Source of the DNA: an uncultured Pseudomonadota bacterium
GTDB taxonomy: Bacteria > Myxococcota_A > Bradymonadia > Bradymonadales > Bradymonadaceae
Direction of reading: 5' to 3'
DNA: 38,103 bases
Assembly (NCBI GenBank): GCA_950059285.1
Contig: CATLTV010000028.1
Coordinates: 1-38,103, forward strand
In this document: in pieces, positions 15,404-23,900 of the stretch
How the letters are laid out: every line of letters begins with the position of its first letter
Position numbering within the stretch: the first letter of the stretch is position 1
The notes under the pieces: model-generated
Databases searched by the model: none
The model's input: only the letters and a program-made list of their open reading frames with translations
Told to the model about the DNA's origin: nothing
Program-made: the position numbers and the translations under genes

Positions 15404-16855
15404 ATGTCGAGCAAACAAACAAAAGCCAAGGTTCTGCGCATTGGGTTGTTTCAAAACAACCGCATTATTGAGGAGCGCTTACTTCGAACTCCTGGAGCGG
15501 TGACGATCGGGAGCGAGATGGGAAAGCGCAATACATTTGTGATTCCTGCCTCTGATCTTCCCAAAACCAGTACGGTGTTTGACATCAAGGGAGGGCAATA
15601 TGTGCTCTATATCCTTCCTGGTATGACAGGCCGTGTGCGCATGGGGGACAAGATTGCAACATTGCAAGAGCTTGTTCAGGAGGGTAAGGCCAAGAAGGGG
15701 CCAGGGAACATGCATATTGTGCCGTTGCCTCAGAGTGCTCAGGGTCGTGTGACCGTGGGTGAGGCGACCTTGTTGTTCCAGTTTGTGACACCTCCTCCTC
15801 CCCGTCCCAGGCCAGTTCTTCCCGCGTCCATGCGGGGTGGGTGGATTCAGGGCATGGATCGCATCCTTGTCTCATCGACTCTTATTACAGCGGTGCTATT
15901 CATTGGTTTTGTCGTTTTCCTCGAATCTCGTGACTGGCCTGTTGAGATGAACCAGGGCTTGAGCTTGGATGATCGCTTTGTTGTTCAGATCCTGGTGGAA
16001 GAAGAGCCCAAAATCGAGGAGCCTGTTGAGCCCGTTGAGCCTATTGATGATGGTGAGGGTGATGGTCCTGCGGCTGAAGAGGAAGCACCTTCCAAGCCAG
16101 CGCCAAAAGAAGATCCTGCTCCCACCAAGGAAGAGCCCAAGGCCGAGGATAAGGCACCCAAGAGTGCAGATGAGCTTGCCAAGCTTGAAGCGGAGCGTAA
16201 GCGTCGTCTTGCTGCGGAGGTTCAGAACAAGACGATCCTTGGACAGATTGGTGCTGTGAGCATGGATGGTTCCAGCGGTAGTCTTGTGGACACGTTGTCT
16301 CAGGGCGCGGGTAAGACCAGCATTGATGAGGCATTTGAGGGTTCGACTGGTATCAAGACGGGAGCTCTTGGTGCAGAGAAGTCAGGTATGGGCACCTCGG
16401 GCAGTTCGGGAGCTGAGGGTACTGGTAGTGCTGTGGCTTCAGGTGACATTGGCCAAAGTGAAGGTGCCAAAAAGGCGGCTGCTGGTGTGGGTACAGGTGG
16501 TGCCAAGAAGGAGACCAAGATCAAGGCTAACTTGAACATCAAGGGGCCCACCACAACCATTGGTGGTAAGCTTGACTCGGCTGAGATCAGCAAGAAGCTC
16601 AAGCAGCGTCAGTCGGCAATCAAGCGATGCTACGAGCGTCAGCTCAAGGCAAACCCAAAGGCTCAGGGTAAGGTCGTCGTGATGTTTGTCATTGGTGCTG
16701 CGGGTCGTGTGACCAGCGCCAAGGCTACGGCTGACTCCGTCGGTGGTGACACAGGTAGCTGTGTTGCGAACATCATCAAGAGGATCAAGTTCCCAAGGCC
16801 ATCAGGTGGTGATGTGACGGTGAACAAGAGTTTTGTGTTCTCTTCTGGTGGTTAA
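15404..16855 (+). CDS. GltG/PglI-like protein: FHA-like domain, one TM, AgmX/TonB-type C-terminus
   Basis: 483 residues. A cytoplasmic N-terminal region of about 130 residues has a degenerate FHA-like pattern (LLRTPGAVTIGSEMGKRNTFVIP, then VTVGEATLLFQFV). A Pro-rich link and one membrane helix (about 153-175, ILVSSTLITAVLFIGFVVFLE) follow. An acidic Pro/Glu/Lys-rich and then Gly/Ser-rich periplasmic stretch of about 200 residues could span the periplasm. The C-terminal 90 residues form an AgmX/PglI-type TonB-like domain with its two Cys (IKRCYERQ, Cys409; GSCVANIIKRIKFPRP, Cys453). In Myxococcus such proteins (GltG, GltJ) link the AglRQS motor to periplasmic partners. The two Cys probably form a disulfide. 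The ATG has AAAGGGA upstream; a 17-bp hairpin follows the stop. Confidence 0.9.
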   Translation: MSSKQTKAKVLRIGLFQNNRIIEERLLRTPGAVTIGSEMGKRNTFVIPASDLPKTSTVFDIKGGQYVLYILPGMTGRVRMGDKIATLQELVQEGKAKKGPGNMHIVPLPQSAQGRVTVGEATLLFQFVTPPPPRPRPVLPASMRGGWIQGMDRILVSSTLITAVLFIGFVVFLESRDWPVEMNQGLSLDDRFVVQILVEEEPKIEEPVEPVEPIDDGEGDGPAAEEEAPSKPAPKEDPAPTKEEPKAEDKAPKSADELAKLEAERKRRLAAEVQNKTILGQIGAVSMDGSSGSLVDTLSQGAGKTSIDEAFEGSTGIKTGALGAEKSGMGTSGSSGAEGTGSAVASGDIGQSEGAKKAAAGVGTGGAKKETKIKANLNIKGPTTTIGGKLDSAEISKKLKQRQSAIKRCYERQLKANPKAQGKVVVMFVIGAAGRVTSAKATADSVGGDTGSCVANIIKRIKFPRPSGGDVTVNKSFVFSSGG

Positions 16856-16882
16856 CTTGATGTGTTAATTTAAAACGTATGA

Positions 16883-16928
16883 AAAAGGTAAGTGGAGTGT
16901 GCTTTGGAGTGCACTCCACTTACCTTTT
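16883..16928 (+). terminator. Long hairpin terminator closing the Agl/Glt-like cluster
   Basis: A perfect 17-bp inverted repeat (16883-16899 with 16912-16928) with a 12-base loop, 27 bases after the stop codon. The left arm starts AAAAGG and the right arm ends CCTTTT, so the U tract lies inside the stem, as in a bidirectional terminator. Confidence 0.8.
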
Positions 16929-17268
16929 CTTGCGACTTACCTCCGGTTGTGCCGATGTGAGGTTGAGAAAGATCAGATTATCTGTGGGATGTCTTGATTT
17001 AATTGTGAGTCGTGTTAGGTTAGTAACGATGTAGTTTGTGAAGTTTGGACAAAGTTGATCAGTCTTTCGATTGGATCAAATGATTGTCTGCGCTTGTCAA
17101 GCTGGAGTAGATTAGAATAGAAGCATTCGGGTTGCGTCCAACTTATCTGTGGACGCAACGTTTGCTTTGTGATGACACAGGATGTTCACGTTGCCTGTTT
17201 GCTGTAGAGCAGTAGGTTTAGAAATATGTGGTTGTGTCAGGTGAACCAACCCTTGGTAAGAGGTTGAT
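16929..17268 (+). other. Leader region of the polysaccharide-export genes with a hairpin
   Basis: 340 bases without a gene. TTGTCA (17094-17099) and TAGAAG (17118-17123), spaced by 18 bases, are a possible weak promoter. A perfect 10-bp hairpin (17131-17140 with 17150-17159, 9-base loop) lies just after, so it would sit at the very 5' end of the transcript. No T run follows the hairpin, so it may act on mRNA stability and not termination. Confidence 0.4.
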
Positions 17269-17865
17269 ATGTGGCGTAGTAGATTTGTGGTTGTGAGTGC
17301 AGTGTGCATGGTTGTGGGATCATTTTTGGCTCCTACAGCATTTGCTCAGGATGAGCTCGCCAACGCGAAGTCTCGAGAAGCTTATATTAAGGCTGTCATG
17401 GAGAAGTCTCCTCAGCAACGTAAGGATGAATCCATCAAGCGTATTAATACGATGAAGGCGTCCGAAAAGTCTGTCAATGGCTTGCGTGATGAGGAGCGTG
17501 AAAATGGTCAAGAGATTACAAAGCTTAACTGTATTAACGACAAGCTATCCTTGATCAAAGGGCACATTAACCTGAGCGAGAAAGCATATCTCGCCATGGA
17601 TGAAGCTGAGCAAAAGAATGATGCTTCAAGTGTGGGTCACCATTATACTCTGATCGCTGTATCTTACGGAAAAGTTGCGGATCTGGAGCAAGAAGCTAAC
17701 CTGTGTGTAGGTAAGCAAAATGATATCTCCGAATCAGGAACTTCGATTTTGATAGAAGCTGATGATATCGTCCCTGTTGACCCTGTTTTACCTGGCGGCT
17801 ATACGCAGTTGGAAGATATCTTCGGTGATATTTATGACACGACGGGCTTGACTCCTATCAGATAA
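17269..17865 (+). CDS. Exported helical protein linked to polysaccharide export
   Basis: 198 residues, function unknown. The signal peptide (MWRSRFVVVSAVCMVVGSFLAPTAFA, cut before QDEL) predicts a periplasmic protein. The mature region is mainly helical and charged (KSPQQRKDESIKRINTMKASEKSVNGLRDEE), with a core LNCINDKLSLIKGHINLSEKAYLAMDEAEQ and later ANLCVG. The two Cys could form a disulfide. I recall similar Cys-containing helical proteins beside beta-barrel and OPX genes in Myxococcota, but no activity is known to me. The ATG has AGAGG 5 bases upstream. It is 130 bases upstream of the barrel gene and may share its transcript. Confidence 0.75.
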   Translation: MWRSRFVVVSAVCMVVGSFLAPTAFAQDELANAKSREAYIKAVMEKSPQQRKDESIKRINTMKASEKSVNGLRDEERENGQEITKLNCINDKLSLIKGHINLSEKAYLAMDEAEQKNDASSVGHHYTLIAVSYGKVADLEQEANLCVGKQNDISESGTSILIEADDIVPVDPVLPGGYTQLEDIFGDIYDTTGLTPIR

Positions 17866-17995
17866 AAGGTCAAGCTCGCCGGCCAGGACGTACGTTTATA
17901 TCTTATGCGTGTGCACTCTTAATCTCTCAAGGGTTGTAGTTGGGATAGTGCATCATAATGAAAGGATCACGCACTTGACGTGGTGAATTGCCTCT

Positions 17996-19300
17996 ATGAA
18001 GAATTATACAAAGCAGACACTGTTTACGAGTCTTGTTTTTATCTCTTGTATGTGTGTTGCTCCTGTTGCTGCCAGCGCCGAAGCAGGTGATGGTGTGCAG
18101 GGGGAGAACTTCGTGCTGAAGCTCTCTGCAGGGGCAGGTACAACATTCAACTCCAACCTGTTTTATCAGGATGAAAGCCCTTCATCTGCGTTGGCAGCTG
18201 TGCTTACACCTGGATTGTCTCTGGCTTCAGTGAAGACTGACAAGGTCGCCTTGAGTCTTGATTGGGGGCTTGCGCTGACACAATATTTGAGTAGCAACAG
18301 AGTGCTCAGAAGTCAGAGTGGTATCTCTACTGATCTTGGCGCAGCAGCACACTTTAATCAGGCTGGTGGTGTGAGCTTGCGTTTGGAGGAAAACCTTCAG
18401 CGTACGAACGAAGCGCCCAGCGCACCTAACGCACGTACAATTAATCGCTTTAACAACCAGGTGGGTGGTATTCTTGGTATTCACCCTGGTGGTCGTGTTC
18501 TTCAGGGGTACTTGAGCTACCACTGGCGTTCGCTCAACTTCAATAACCCTGATATTAACTTCAGCCAAGCCAACCGTGATGAGCACGCTCTTCAAGGTCG
18601 ATTTGTATGGCAGTTCAGACCTCGCACAGCGGCGAACCTGACTGCAAATTACACGTTCGTGAATTATGATCAGCCTCAGCGTGTGGTCAGTGGTGTATCC
18701 TATCCAAACATCAATACTCGTCCATTGCGATTGACTGCTGGGCTGAATGGTTTGATTCTCCGTAATCTTGGCGCTGAGTTGACTGCAGGTTATGGACGTG
18801 CGATTTATTCTACTGGGCCTTCATTCAACAGTTTCATCGGTCGCGCAGCACTCTCTTATTATATTCAAAGCAACAAGAATAACAGCGTGACGTTGGCTTA
18901 CGATCGTAGCTTCAATGACTCGATTATTGGTAACTACTATCTGTCCAATCGTGGTGACCTCATCTACACGCAACCTCTTATGGGAGAGCGTCTGGGGCTT
19001 GAGTTGGGCGCGTTTTATAACCGTCAGACATATCATATTATCCCTCAGCAAGGGACGACGACCAATGGTAGCAGCGTGGCGATTCCTGAAGTTGTGACCG
19101 ATAACCGCTTTGGTGGTGGTCTTGGTCTCGGTTTCACCCCTTTGAAGTGGTTGAACATCAAGGGGGGCTACCAGCTCAATGCGAACGCGTCTAATGATAA
19201 CGTGACAATCACTGGCGTGAGCCAGAATGGTAATGTCATCGTGTCTGGTCGTGGCTACATGCAGCACATTGTTAATGCTTCTGTCACGGCGACCTATTGA
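17996..19300 (+). CDS. Outer-membrane beta-barrel protein of polysaccharide export (Wzp-like)
   Basis: 434 residues. A signal peptide (LFTSLVFISCMCVAPVAASA, cut near EAG) precedes a mature protein of alternating amphipathic strands over its whole length (LSLDWGLALTQYLSSNRVL, LQGYLSYHWRSLNFNN, AANLTANYTFVNYD, NSVTLAYDRSFND, LNIKGGYQLNANAS), ending in VNASVTATY. The final aromatic residue is the usual barrel-assembly signal. It is followed 18 bases later by a short OPX protein. In Myxococcus xanthus, short OPX proteins lacking an outer-membrane helix work with separate barrels (WzpX, WzpS, WzpB); this pair fits that model. The specific polysaccharide is unknown because no synthesis genes are adjacent, apart from the distant ugd. 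Confidence 0.88.
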   Translation: MKNYTKQTLFTSLVFISCMCVAPVAASAEAGDGVQGENFVLKLSAGAGTTFNSNLFYQDESPSSALAAVLTPGLSLASVKTDKVALSLDWGLALTQYLSSNRVLRSQSGISTDLGAAAHFNQAGGVSLRLEENLQRTNEAPSAPNARTINRFNNQVGGILGIHPGGRVLQGYLSYHWRSLNFNNPDINFSQANRDEHALQGRFVWQFRPRTAANLTANYTFVNYDQPQRVVSGVSYPNINTRPLRLTAGLNGLILRNLGAELTAGYGRAIYSTGPSFNSFIGRAALSYYIQSNKNNSVTLAYDRSFNDSIIGNYYLSNRGDLIYTQPLMGERLGLELGAFYNRQTYHIIPQQGTTTNGSSVAIPEVVTDNRFGGGLGLGFTPLKWLNIKGGYQLNANASNDNVTITGVSQNGNVIVSGRGYMQHIVNASVTATY

Positions 19301-19318
19301 CGCTCTACGCGGACTCCT

Positions 19319-19948
19319 ATGGTGTATTTGCAGCCCTTATCTTGTTTTCGTATCGCAGTAGCCGTTTTGTGTGCTGTCTTGGCCCTGTCTTCCTGTAAGG
19401 AGGAGAGGGCTGATCCTCTTTATGAAGAGCTTGCCAAGCAGTACAACGCTCAGCCTGTCAGTGAGGACCTTGGTCCTGGAGACAAGGTCTCCATCAAGGT
19501 GCTTCATGAAGATAGCCTGTCTGGTGAGTTTACGGTCTCTCCTGCTGGTACAATTAGCTACCCCTATGTGGGGCGCATTAATGTGCGTGGTAAGACCTGT
19601 CTGAACCTTGAAGACACAATCGCTGAAGGTCTCAAGAAGGGATATCTCTCTGAGCCCAGCGTGTCGTGTTCAATTCTTGAGTATAACTCCAAGCAATTTT
19701 TTATCTTTGGTGAAGTGAAGTCCCCTGGGGCGTTTCCTTACAAGTCCAATGCGACCATTGTTGAGGCGATCGCACTCGCAGGTGGTTTTAGCGTAAGGGC
19801 GATGGGCAATCGGACTCGGCTTACTCGTCAGATGGATGATGCAAACCTTCAGATTGAAGTTCCCGTCCAGGATATTATTGAGGGTAAGACATCAGATTTT
19901 ACGATCCTTCCAGGTGATGTGATCTTTGTGCCAAAGAATCCATGGTAA
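19319..19948 (+). CDS. Short OPX polysaccharide-export lipoprotein (Wza family)
   Basis: 209 residues. The lipobox LSSC with Cys26 marks a lipoprotein. A Poly_export domain follows (LGPGDKVSIKVLHEDSLSGEFTVSPAGTISYPYVGRINV), then one SLBB-type beta-grasp segment (FFIFGEVKSPGAFPYKSNATIVEAIALAGGF) and a second partial unit ending LPGDVIFVPKNPW. It lacks the additional SLBB repeats and the C-terminal amphipathic helix that forms the outer-membrane pore of E. coli Wza, so it cannot cross the outer membrane in the Wza manner. The adjacent barrel would supply that pore. The ATG at 19319 lies 18 bases after the barrel stop, so the two are one transcript. The gene converges on the MscS gene across a 74-base palindrome. 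Confidence 0.93.
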   Translation: MVYLQPLSCFRIAVAVLCAVLALSSCKEERADPLYEELAKQYNAQPVSEDLGPGDKVSIKVLHEDSLSGEFTVSPAGTISYPYVGRINVRGKTCLNLEDTIAEGLKKGYLSEPSVSCSILEYNSKQFFIFGEVKSPGAFPYKSNATIVEAIALAGGFSVRAMGNRTRLTRQMDDANLQIEVPVQDIIEGKTSDFTILPGDVIFVPKNPW

Positions 19949-19956
19949 ATTTTGAT

Positions 19957-20030
19957 GTGACGAGCCAAGAAGCGACGCGGGCTGATGTTGATATATCAAC
20001 ATCAGCCCGCGTCGCTTCTTGGCTCGTCAC
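19957..20030. terminator. 74-base perfect palindrome between convergent genes (bidirectional terminator)
   Basis: Every base pairs, from G19957/C20030 to the centre A19993/T19994: 37 bp per arm and no spacer. It fills most of the 96-base gap between the OPX stop (19948) and the MscS stop (20045). Either transcript would form the same hairpin. No long T run follows on either side. It is the longest perfect palindrome in the window. Confidence 0.85.
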
Positions 20031-20044
20031 TCACCGCTCTACTG

Positions 20045-20923
20045 CTAGCTTGAGGTGTCTATCTTCTGATGTAGCCTCTTCAGGACATCACTTCTGAAAT
20101 GCTCTTGGTAATTGGGGTCAAATGCATAGCCCTTGATGTAGATCATTGAAGGAGCTTCTCCTCTGGATGTGCTCTCAAGGAAGACCTCTGGTTTATGGCG
20201 AGGGGATGCTAGTGGGCTAAGGATGGCGATTTCAAGTGCTTGTGCCATGACCAGATCGACGTTGGCTCCTTCCGGGAGCTGAATCCCTATTTTACACGCT
20301 GAATCGCTACCATCTCCGCTCAGATTTGCGACGCGTTGTGTCAGAAGATGCTCATGAGGAATGTCATGTAATGTGCCGTCAACGGCTCTGAGACGAGTTG
20401 AGCGCAGACCAAAATGTACGATGTCTCCTTCAAGGCCATCAAGTCGAACGGAGTCGCCAATTTCCAGGTGGTGTTCCAGTGTCAGTGCGATGCCTGCGAG
20501 GATGCTTTTGAGCCAGCTGCTGTTGAGGAAGATCAGCGCAGCAAAGACGAGCGCTCCACACAATAGCCATGCGATGGACTCTGTGCGTACAAGTACGACC
20601 GTGCTCAGCGCGATGCCAATTCCCCACAGTATGACATGTCCCGTAGGGAGCCATCTCTTGACTCTTTCTGCCACACGCAGTTTGCCAAACCTGTAGATCA
20701 GGAAGCTCATGATCGTGACGCCTATCCAGATGGGAACAAGTCCATAGGGTAGGGGTGGTGTGTCATCAGGCTCAAGAATTGGCTCGGCAACCTCAATGGT
20801 CGTCTCTTCTGCCTGTACTGAAACCTCATCAGGTTCCGTTGGAGTATCGATGTGATCCTGTTGGTCGTGTTGTTCTGCGTGCTCTGTATGTGTGTTTGTA
20901 GCTGTGTTGTGTGTATCAGGCAT
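20045..20923 (-). CDS. MscS-family mechanosensitive channel-like protein
   Basis: 292 residues. The first 60 or so are hydrophilic and rich in His, Glu, Gln and Thr. Three membrane segments follow (LVPIWIGVTIMSFLIYRF; VILWGIGIALSTVVLV; SIAWLLCGALVFAALIFLNSSWLKSILAGIALTLEH), the last continuing into the MscS beta domain (LEIGDSVRLDGLEGDIVHFGLRSTRLRAVDGTLHDIPHEHLL). The TM3 helix lacks the regular Gly/Ala packing pattern of E. coli MscS, so conductance may differ. The ATG is preceded by AGGGGG 5 bases away and lies 9 bases after the stop of the antiporter-ATPase gene, so it is the last gene of that operon. It could release ions or osmolytes in step with the antiporter. Confidence 0.88.
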   Translation of the reverse strand: MPDTHNTATNTHTEHAEQHDQQDHIDTPTEPDEVSVQAEETTIEVAEPILEPDDTPPLPYGLVPIWIGVTIMSFLIYRFGKLRVAERVKRWLPTGHVILWGIGIALSTVVLVRTESIAWLLCGALVFAALIFLNSSWLKSILAGIALTLEHHLEIGDSVRLDGLEGDIVHFGLRSTRLRAVDGTLHDIPHEHLLTQRVANLSGDGSDSACKIGIQLPEGANVDLVMAQALEIAILSPLASPRHKPEVFLESTSRGEAPSMIYIKGYAFDPNYQEHFRSDVLKRLHQKIDTSS

Positions 20924-20932
20924 GAGACCCCC

Positions 20933-23900
20933 TTAAATCAGGTTGCGCTGGCGCAGTTGTGAACTCAAATCCACGATGGCCATATCACAAATGCGATAGC
21001 TTTCATGGGCACTGCCCGCAATTCTTTCAATGATGCCAAAGCGCTCCAAATGCTGAAGCTCATTTTGCACAAACTCCTGAGAATGATTGATGATATTACT
21101 GATCGTTGCTTGATCAAGCGTGCCATGTTGGATCAACGCAGCAAGAATGATGCGTTTGTGCAATGTCATGGGCTCAATGTATTCCACGGTGTGCTCGGGC
21201 AAAGGTTCGACATGGATACACGTCTCTTTTTCTTCATCAAGACTTGAGGAGTGTAGCCATAACAGAAGAGCTTGCAGCGGGTTTCCGTGGCTGAGTTGAT
21301 ACAGCTTTTTGAGGAAGTCCTTCTTGGGGTTTCTCCTCATCTCGGAGGTGCTAATTGGATGTTGAGCACGTTGAAGTAATCTTGGTTGTGGCGTGTCAAA
21401 TGTCAGGTCAAAGCCGCTGACTCTATGACGGTTCATGATCATTTCTGCCAATTCATCTTCCTTGAATGGTTCCACTTCAAAGGTGTGTGTGAAGTAGTCT
21501 TCAAGATCGATGATGGTGTTCAGCAGTGTGACCGCAGGTGTGTCCATGAGTACAATCCACAAGATCTTGTCACTGCTTGAGTTGAGCAGGGACATGAACT
21601 TACGGCAAAGCTCAATGCCTTCCTGTGTGCGCCAGTAGGTTTTGATGGCGTTCTCTACAATGATGATCTGTCGTTTGTTCTGATCCTGTAATCTCTGGCA
21701 GATTTGATCCAGATTCTGGATGTTGTCTTGGAAGAGAGGTGCAAACGCCCTGCAAATGTCAGCTTCGGACTGGGCATCTTCAGGGATGCTGATGGTTTCA
21801 ATAGATGTCTGTTGGAACACAGGGTTGAGATCGTACACCTTGATGGGTACGAGGTTATGGATAAACGTGCGCTTACCGATGCCTCGTTCACCTTTGATCA
21901 AGATTGTATTGTGGTCACCATAACCCCAGTCACATACAGCTCTCAAACACTTCTTCTCTAGCTCAGGACGTTCCACATAGAACTCTGGAAGATCAAGAGG
22001 TACGGGGTTGAAGAGCCTCCTGTAGACAGGGGGAAGATTGCGTCTTCTGCGTTGGGCGCGAGGATCTTGTAGGCGAGCGCGGATCTGGTTGCGCTCAGGT
22101 GTCGTGGACTTATCGCTGAGCATCTGTTGGAGATCCTCAATGAACTCGCTGTACAGAGGTTTGACGCGTTGATACTGGCGGTCTGCCCAGTTGATTGGAT
22201 ATGCCATGATACGACCAAAGGGTGTTTTGCCCTGATATCGTACGGGAATATCCTCGTTTTTGGACAGGCTCCTGATGACTACATCAAGCTGATGGTTTGT
22301 AAACGGTTTGGCGGTTTGCTCCAGTAGTTTGGATGTTTGTTCAAGCATCCAACCTTCGATCATGACGAGGTCATGATTCAACGTCTCGGAGAGTTGTTGA
22401 ATCGTTTCTGTCAGGAGGAGCAAGCGTTGCTTCATCTCAGCGTCATGCGTGTCGCCAGGCTCTTTACTTGCTTCTGTCTGGGAGCCGTTTTGCTCGGGTT
22501 GCAGAATGGGACGTTCTTCCAACAGTGCTTCAATGGGTTCGGTGAGGATGCTTTGCAGTCCTTCAAGACCCACGAGGTTGCGTCTTACGATGCGTTGATG
22601 TTGTTCATTGAACTCGATATAGCGCAACGATAACTCGGAGACGAGCTTGGTGCTAAACCACTTGCGCACCTGGATGGACAGCGACTCTGAGCGCTGTTCA
22701 CTGGGTTGTGTGTCGTAAGGATCATCCTTGAGCAAACGCAGGTGCTCAGAGAAGCTCGCCACGCGGTACTCAAGTGCATCGATGAGTCGTCTTGATGTGA
22801 CTCCTTGAAGGACTTGAGTGAGCTCGCGATCAAGTGCTCGCTGGATGCTACGCAGTGTGGGGAAGATCTCCTTGCGATACCACTCTGTCCAGTCTGGCTG
22901 GAAGTCATCTTCTGGGTCTTTGAATCGGTCGAGCGCGTCCTGGCTACGTTGAGCCATGGTGCGGAGTTGTCGACTGTATTTCTCTTCAAAGAACGAGGTG
23001 TGTGAGTCAATAATACGCTTTTGATAATGCCCAAACCAGTTGGTAAAGAGCGCCAGTTGGTGTTCCAGAACAATCCAGCCTACATAAGCATTGATTGCTT
23101 CACGCTCGCGTTGGAGCTGTGTGGTGAGCTGGTTTTCTGCAAGACGAGCGTCATCAAACTTTTTGGATGGACGATAGATAACGCCAGGCAATTCAAGTGT
23201 GCCTGCGTGTTTTACCGCATGAAGGAACGAGCTATACGCTTGTTGTAAACTCCAGGAGTAGCCGCCCATGGCATCGCGTAGCCACTGGTTCAGGTTTGCG
23301 AGTACAGATTCTGCGCTCTCTTGATGATGTGTTTGTGCATCGCGGATGAATTGCAACGCACGTTGTCGTGGTGGCAACGAGGGATCAAGCTTTTTGATCA
23401 AGGGGGTGATGTCATGATTCTGTTCGGAGTGTTCATCCTCCTCAGACGCATGATTATCATGTTCTTCGTCATGCTCATTGGACTGTTGTGCAGATGGAAG
23501 CCCCAGCGCTTCTGGCGTAGAGTCTTGCTCCTTGTTTTGCTCAGTATCGTGTTGTTCTTCTGTGTCCTGTTCCTGAAGTTCTGGAAGTTTTGCAGGAATG
23601 AGGAGTTCTCGAAGTACAATGCTAAAGACTTCATCAAATCGGTGGAGGTACTGGCCAAGATCATACCAGTAGTACACATGTGATTGTGCCGAAACACTTG
23701 CCGCTTTCTCAAGGTAACGTGGGATGGAGAGTTCAATATAGAACCTCCAGAGTTTGCCAAGAGGAATATTGCGTCTTGTGGTTCCTACAAGAAAGCGCTG
23801 TGTGCTCCTGAGTCGACGTATGAGTTTGACCGTGCGTTGTTGAGCCTGTTGTGGGTCGTACAACGCTTCTTCAATTTCAACGACGTATTCCGAGTCAAAA

